DNA of 6,226 bases from Candidatus Gastranaerophilales bacterium (GTDB taxonomy: Bacteria > Cyanobacteriota > Vampirovibrionia > Gastranaerophilales > Gastranaerophilaceae). Shown here piece by piece: positions 4,843 through 6,226 of the stretch. Below the pieces are notes generated by a model that saw only the letters and a list, made by a program, of their open reading frames with translations, made no database searches and was not told where the DNA came from. Numbering within the stretch: position 1 is the stretch's first letter; each line of letters opens with the position of its first letter. The translations under genes and the position numbers were made by a program. The stretch is from the NCBI GenBank assembly GCA_900770525.1, contig CAAHDT010000004.1, positions 1 to 6,226 on the forward strand, in the 5' to 3' direction.

Positions 4843-5763
4843 TTAATATCTTAGTGGAATTTTTGACCGAGTTATTGTTTTGTTTGAGTAACCAAAATTT
4901 GCAAGCATTCTGTATGTGCTTGTGTAAAAAATATTTTCGTTCAAAGTTGGACCTATATTTATTGAATTTACGGTTTTTTTCAAGAATTTGTATTCAATGT
5001 ACGGGATAAAAAGCCCGTTCTTTTCACAAATTTTTGTCGGCTTGGAGGTTTCTGTGCCAAAACTGTTTATGAAAATTATTCGATATTCCTTTTCGTCTTT
5101 AAAATGTGGATTTTTAAAGAATAAACTGATTATTCCGAGAATATCTATTAATTCAAAGAGGATTTTCAACTGCTGTTCGTCCGAGTTCTTTTTATTTTTC
5201 AGATTGATAGAAATTTTTTCGTATTCTTTATTCCATTTGTCAAATATTAGGTTCAGGATTGTTTCTTGAATTTTCTTGTCATATATAATGTTTCCGTAGA
5301 CGGAAGAAAATCCTTTTTTAATCATGTCGTCAATCAGTTCTTTTTTGCAAAAACCTATGTTGTAACCTGTATAATTTTGACCTTTTGCGTAGTTGTTCCA
5401 TAGGGTTAGGTTGTCGCTTTCTGTCGAGAAGGATACTGTATAGTATTCGTATTTGTAGTTAAAATTGTCGTTTCCGTTAATTATGCTTGTGTATTTGTTG
5501 AAAAAGTGTTCTCTTATTTTATCGAATAGTTGTGGGTTCAAATCTTCTCTATTGTCGATTAAGGTTACAATTAATTTGTATGAATATGTCACCTCTTCTT
5601 TGTCGTTGAGATATAGAGCGTTAGAAAAGCGTAAAGTTCCTGAGGCAAGTAGATTTAGGAGTTTTTCGGGTTTTGTGTAGTGGTAAATAATTTTATCAGA
5701 ACCATCGTCAAGGATTTTTTTTACCCGTGGAATTTTCTTTAATAAATTATCGTAATCAATCAT
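4843..5763 (-). CDS. DUF2971 family protein
   Basis: A 306-residue protein from the ATG at 5763. The features I associate with DUF2971 are present in order. IIYHYTKPEKLLNLLASGTL (25-44) leads to ALYLNDKEEV (49-58, the LND..E element). YYTVSFSTESDNLTLWNNYA (107-126) is followed by GYNIGF (133-138), then FKNPHFKDEKEYRIIF (216-231, with the E-x-E/Y-R element), INIGP (268-272) and a terminal SKIPLRY. The biochemical role of the family is unknown to me; it is sporadically distributed and often found among accessory genes. The H-Y-T start, S-F-S centre and late glutamate faintly recall ADP-ribosyltransferase-type folds such as DarT, but that is speculation. The ATG at 5763 has GGAG 8 nt upstream. 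An ATG at 5784 lacks a ribosome binding site and would leave only about 8 nt of leader after the predicted promoter. Confidence 0.85.
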   Translation of the reverse strand: MIDYDNLLKKIPRVKKILDDGSDKIIYHYTKPEKLLNLLASGTLRFSNALYLNDKEEVTYSYKLIVTLIDNREDLNPQLFDKIREHFFNKYTSIINGNDNFNYKYEYYTVSFSTESDNLTLWNNYAKGQNYTGYNIGFCKKELIDDMIKKGFSSVYGNIIYDKKIQETILNLIFDKWNKEYEKISINLKNKKNSDEQQLKILFELIDILGIISLFFKNPHFKDEKEYRIIFINSFGTETSKPTKICEKNGLFIPYIEYKFLKKTVNSINIGPTLNENIFYTSTYRMLANFGYSNKTITRSKIPLRY

Positions 5764-5798
5764 ATTCCAAACTCCAAAATGCATAAAACTACATTAAT

Positions 5799-5807
5799 AT
5801 TATAACA
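5799..5807 (-). promoter_or_regulatory. Extended -10 promoter of the DUF2971 gene
   Basis: On the minus strand the sequence reads TGTTATAAT, a perfect extended -10 (TGnTATAAT). No convincing -35 box is seen 16-18 nt upstream, which extended -10 promoters often tolerate. Transcription would start near 5792, giving about 29 nt of leader to the preferred ATG at 5763. Confidence 0.55.
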
Positions 5808-5840
5808 TATTTTTGTAAATTTATATACCTTATGTCATAT

Positions 5841-5868
5841 TTTACTTATACTTTTTGGGGATTATAAA
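5841..5868 (+). promoter_or_regulatory. Candidate promoter of the 52-aa gene
   Basis: TTTACT (5841-5846, 4 of 6) is 16 nt from TATAAA (5863-5868, 5 of 6). It would start transcription near 5875, about 44 nt before the ATG at 5919. The region is very AT-rich, and a CATAAT at 5884-5889 is an alternative -10, so the exact promoter is uncertain. Confidence 0.35.
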
Positions 5869-5918
5869 TAAAGAGAAAAAATTCATAATATAGTCAGGTA
5901 ATATGCCGGAGATGAATT

Positions 5919-6077
5919 ATGAATTTACTAGCTTATACAAAAAAACTATATGAAAAGATACGTTTTTACGACAGCGTTTTAAAGAATAAAAATTTTGATG
6001 ATGATTATGGAAATCCATTTCGTGAGCCGTTAAATATTACGATTATCTGGTTTGATAATGATGACGAGGATAATTGA
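5919..6077 (+). CDS. Small acidic hypothetical protein (52 aa)
   Basis: The ATG at 5919 is preceded by GGAG (5908-5911) with 7-nt spacing, and the frame runs 52 codons to a TGA. The N-terminal half, MNLLAYTKKLYEKIRFYDSV, is basic and probably helical. The second half is acidic (NFDDDYGNPF) and ends in a beta-like NITIIWF segment and a DNDDEDN tail. There is no export or membrane signal. It is transcribed divergently from the DUF2971 gene with 155 nt between the start codons. The strong ribosome binding site and patterned composition support a real small gene. I recognise no family; a role as a partner or inhibitor of the DUF2971 protein is conceivable but only a guess. Confidence 0.6.
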   Translation: MNLLAYTKKLYEKIRFYDSVLKNKNFDDDYGNPFREPLNITIIWFDNDDEDN

Positions 6078-6107
6078 AATATTTTTAATAATTCAAGCTC
6101 AATAATA

Positions 6108-6136
6108 TTGCGGAATTGTGAAAGATAGGGTATAAT
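6108..6136 (+). promoter_or_regulatory. Promoter for a gene beyond the window end
   Basis: TTGCGG (6108-6113, 3 of 6) is 17 nt from a perfect TATAAT (6131-6136), preceded by GGG as in the uppS promoter. Transcription would start near 6143, about 10 nt ahead of the palindromic repeat, so the repeat would be the first structure in the mRNA. Confidence 0.6.
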
Positions 6137-6153
6137 AGTAATATAAAAAATAA

Positions 6154-6226
6154 CGTCATCCTGAAAAGATTAAAAATTGAGCCGTTTTAACGGCGTAGAT
6201 TTTATCTTATTCAGGATCTAGCCACC
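6154..6226. repeat. Dispersed palindromic repeat, copy B (long-loop variant, reaches window end)
   Basis: The outer arms ATCCTGAA (6158-6165) and TTCAGGAT (6210-6217) are perfectly complementary. Inside them AAGAT (6166-6170) pairs with ATCTT (6204-6208), next to a bulged A at 6209. At the tip is GCCGT-TTTA-ACGGC (6181-6194). The borders ACGTCAT on the left and ATCTAGCCAC on the right match copy A at 1809-1875, but the 5-nt loop of copy A is replaced by 44 nt that fold into the nested hairpin. The element may continue past 6226. Confidence 0.75.

Noticed and set aside
4988..5680. Plus-strand open frames inside the DUF2971 gene
   Set aside because: They are antisense shadows of a gene with recognisable motifs, have no ribosome binding sites and look like no family.
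5764..5784. Upstream ATG of the DUF2971 gene
   Set aside because: No ribosome binding site and almost no leader after the predicted extended -10 promoter; the ATG at 5763 has GGAG at 8 nt.

Overview
The window is AT-rich bacterial DNA with short intergenic gaps and the standard code. Two genes encode prepilin-like proteins whose N-terminus reads AFTLAEVLITLG followed by a V/I-G-V-V-A-A-L-T-L-P-A-L-L segment. From memory, this signature is very common in gut Cyanobacteriota of the order Gastranaerophilales (Vampirovibrionia, 'Melainabacteria'). That assignment is an inference: some other gut lineages carry similar prepilins, and no rRNA or other taxonomic marker is present.

Region by region. 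1-1016 (+) is a prepilin-like gene cut at its 5' end. A hairpin at 1035-1056 separates it from a convergent second prepilin-like gene (1091-1795, -). The leader of the second gene is occupied by a palindromic repeat (1809-1875) and fed by a good promoter (1992-2020, -). Divergent to it is a small XRE-type regulator (2038-2256, +). Two small unknown genes follow (2389-2598 and 2626-2847, +), with their own promoter, a leader that may mask the ribosome binding site, and a terminator at 2907-2935. A housekeeping pair comes next from a strong promoter: uppS (3040-3780), the undecaprenyl diphosphate synthase for cell-wall lipid carrier, and an XTP/dITP diphosphatase (3785-4375) 4 nt downstream. On the minus strand lie a small charged protein of unknown function (4399-4767) and a DUF2971-family protein (4843-5763). 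Divergent from the latter is an acidic 52-residue protein (5919-6077, +). The window ends with a promoter (6108-6136) and a second copy of the palindromic repeat (6154-6226) in the presumed leader of a gene lying outside.

Only the uppS-XTPase pair has well-defined functions. The prepilin genes presumably supply surface filament subunits after processing by a prepilin peptidase encoded elsewhere. The XRE gene sits so close to the pilin promoter that it is the natural candidate for its regulator.

The most interesting features are the repeat family and a candidate RNA switch. The two repeat copies have arms that differ by two compensatory base-pair changes, and both sit in 5' leaders. One is read in frame ahead of a prepilin. 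In the leader of the 2389 gene, the ribosome binding site has a perfect 8-nt complement at the predicted 5' end of the mRNA. No CRISPR array, tRNA, transposase or complete mobile element was seen.
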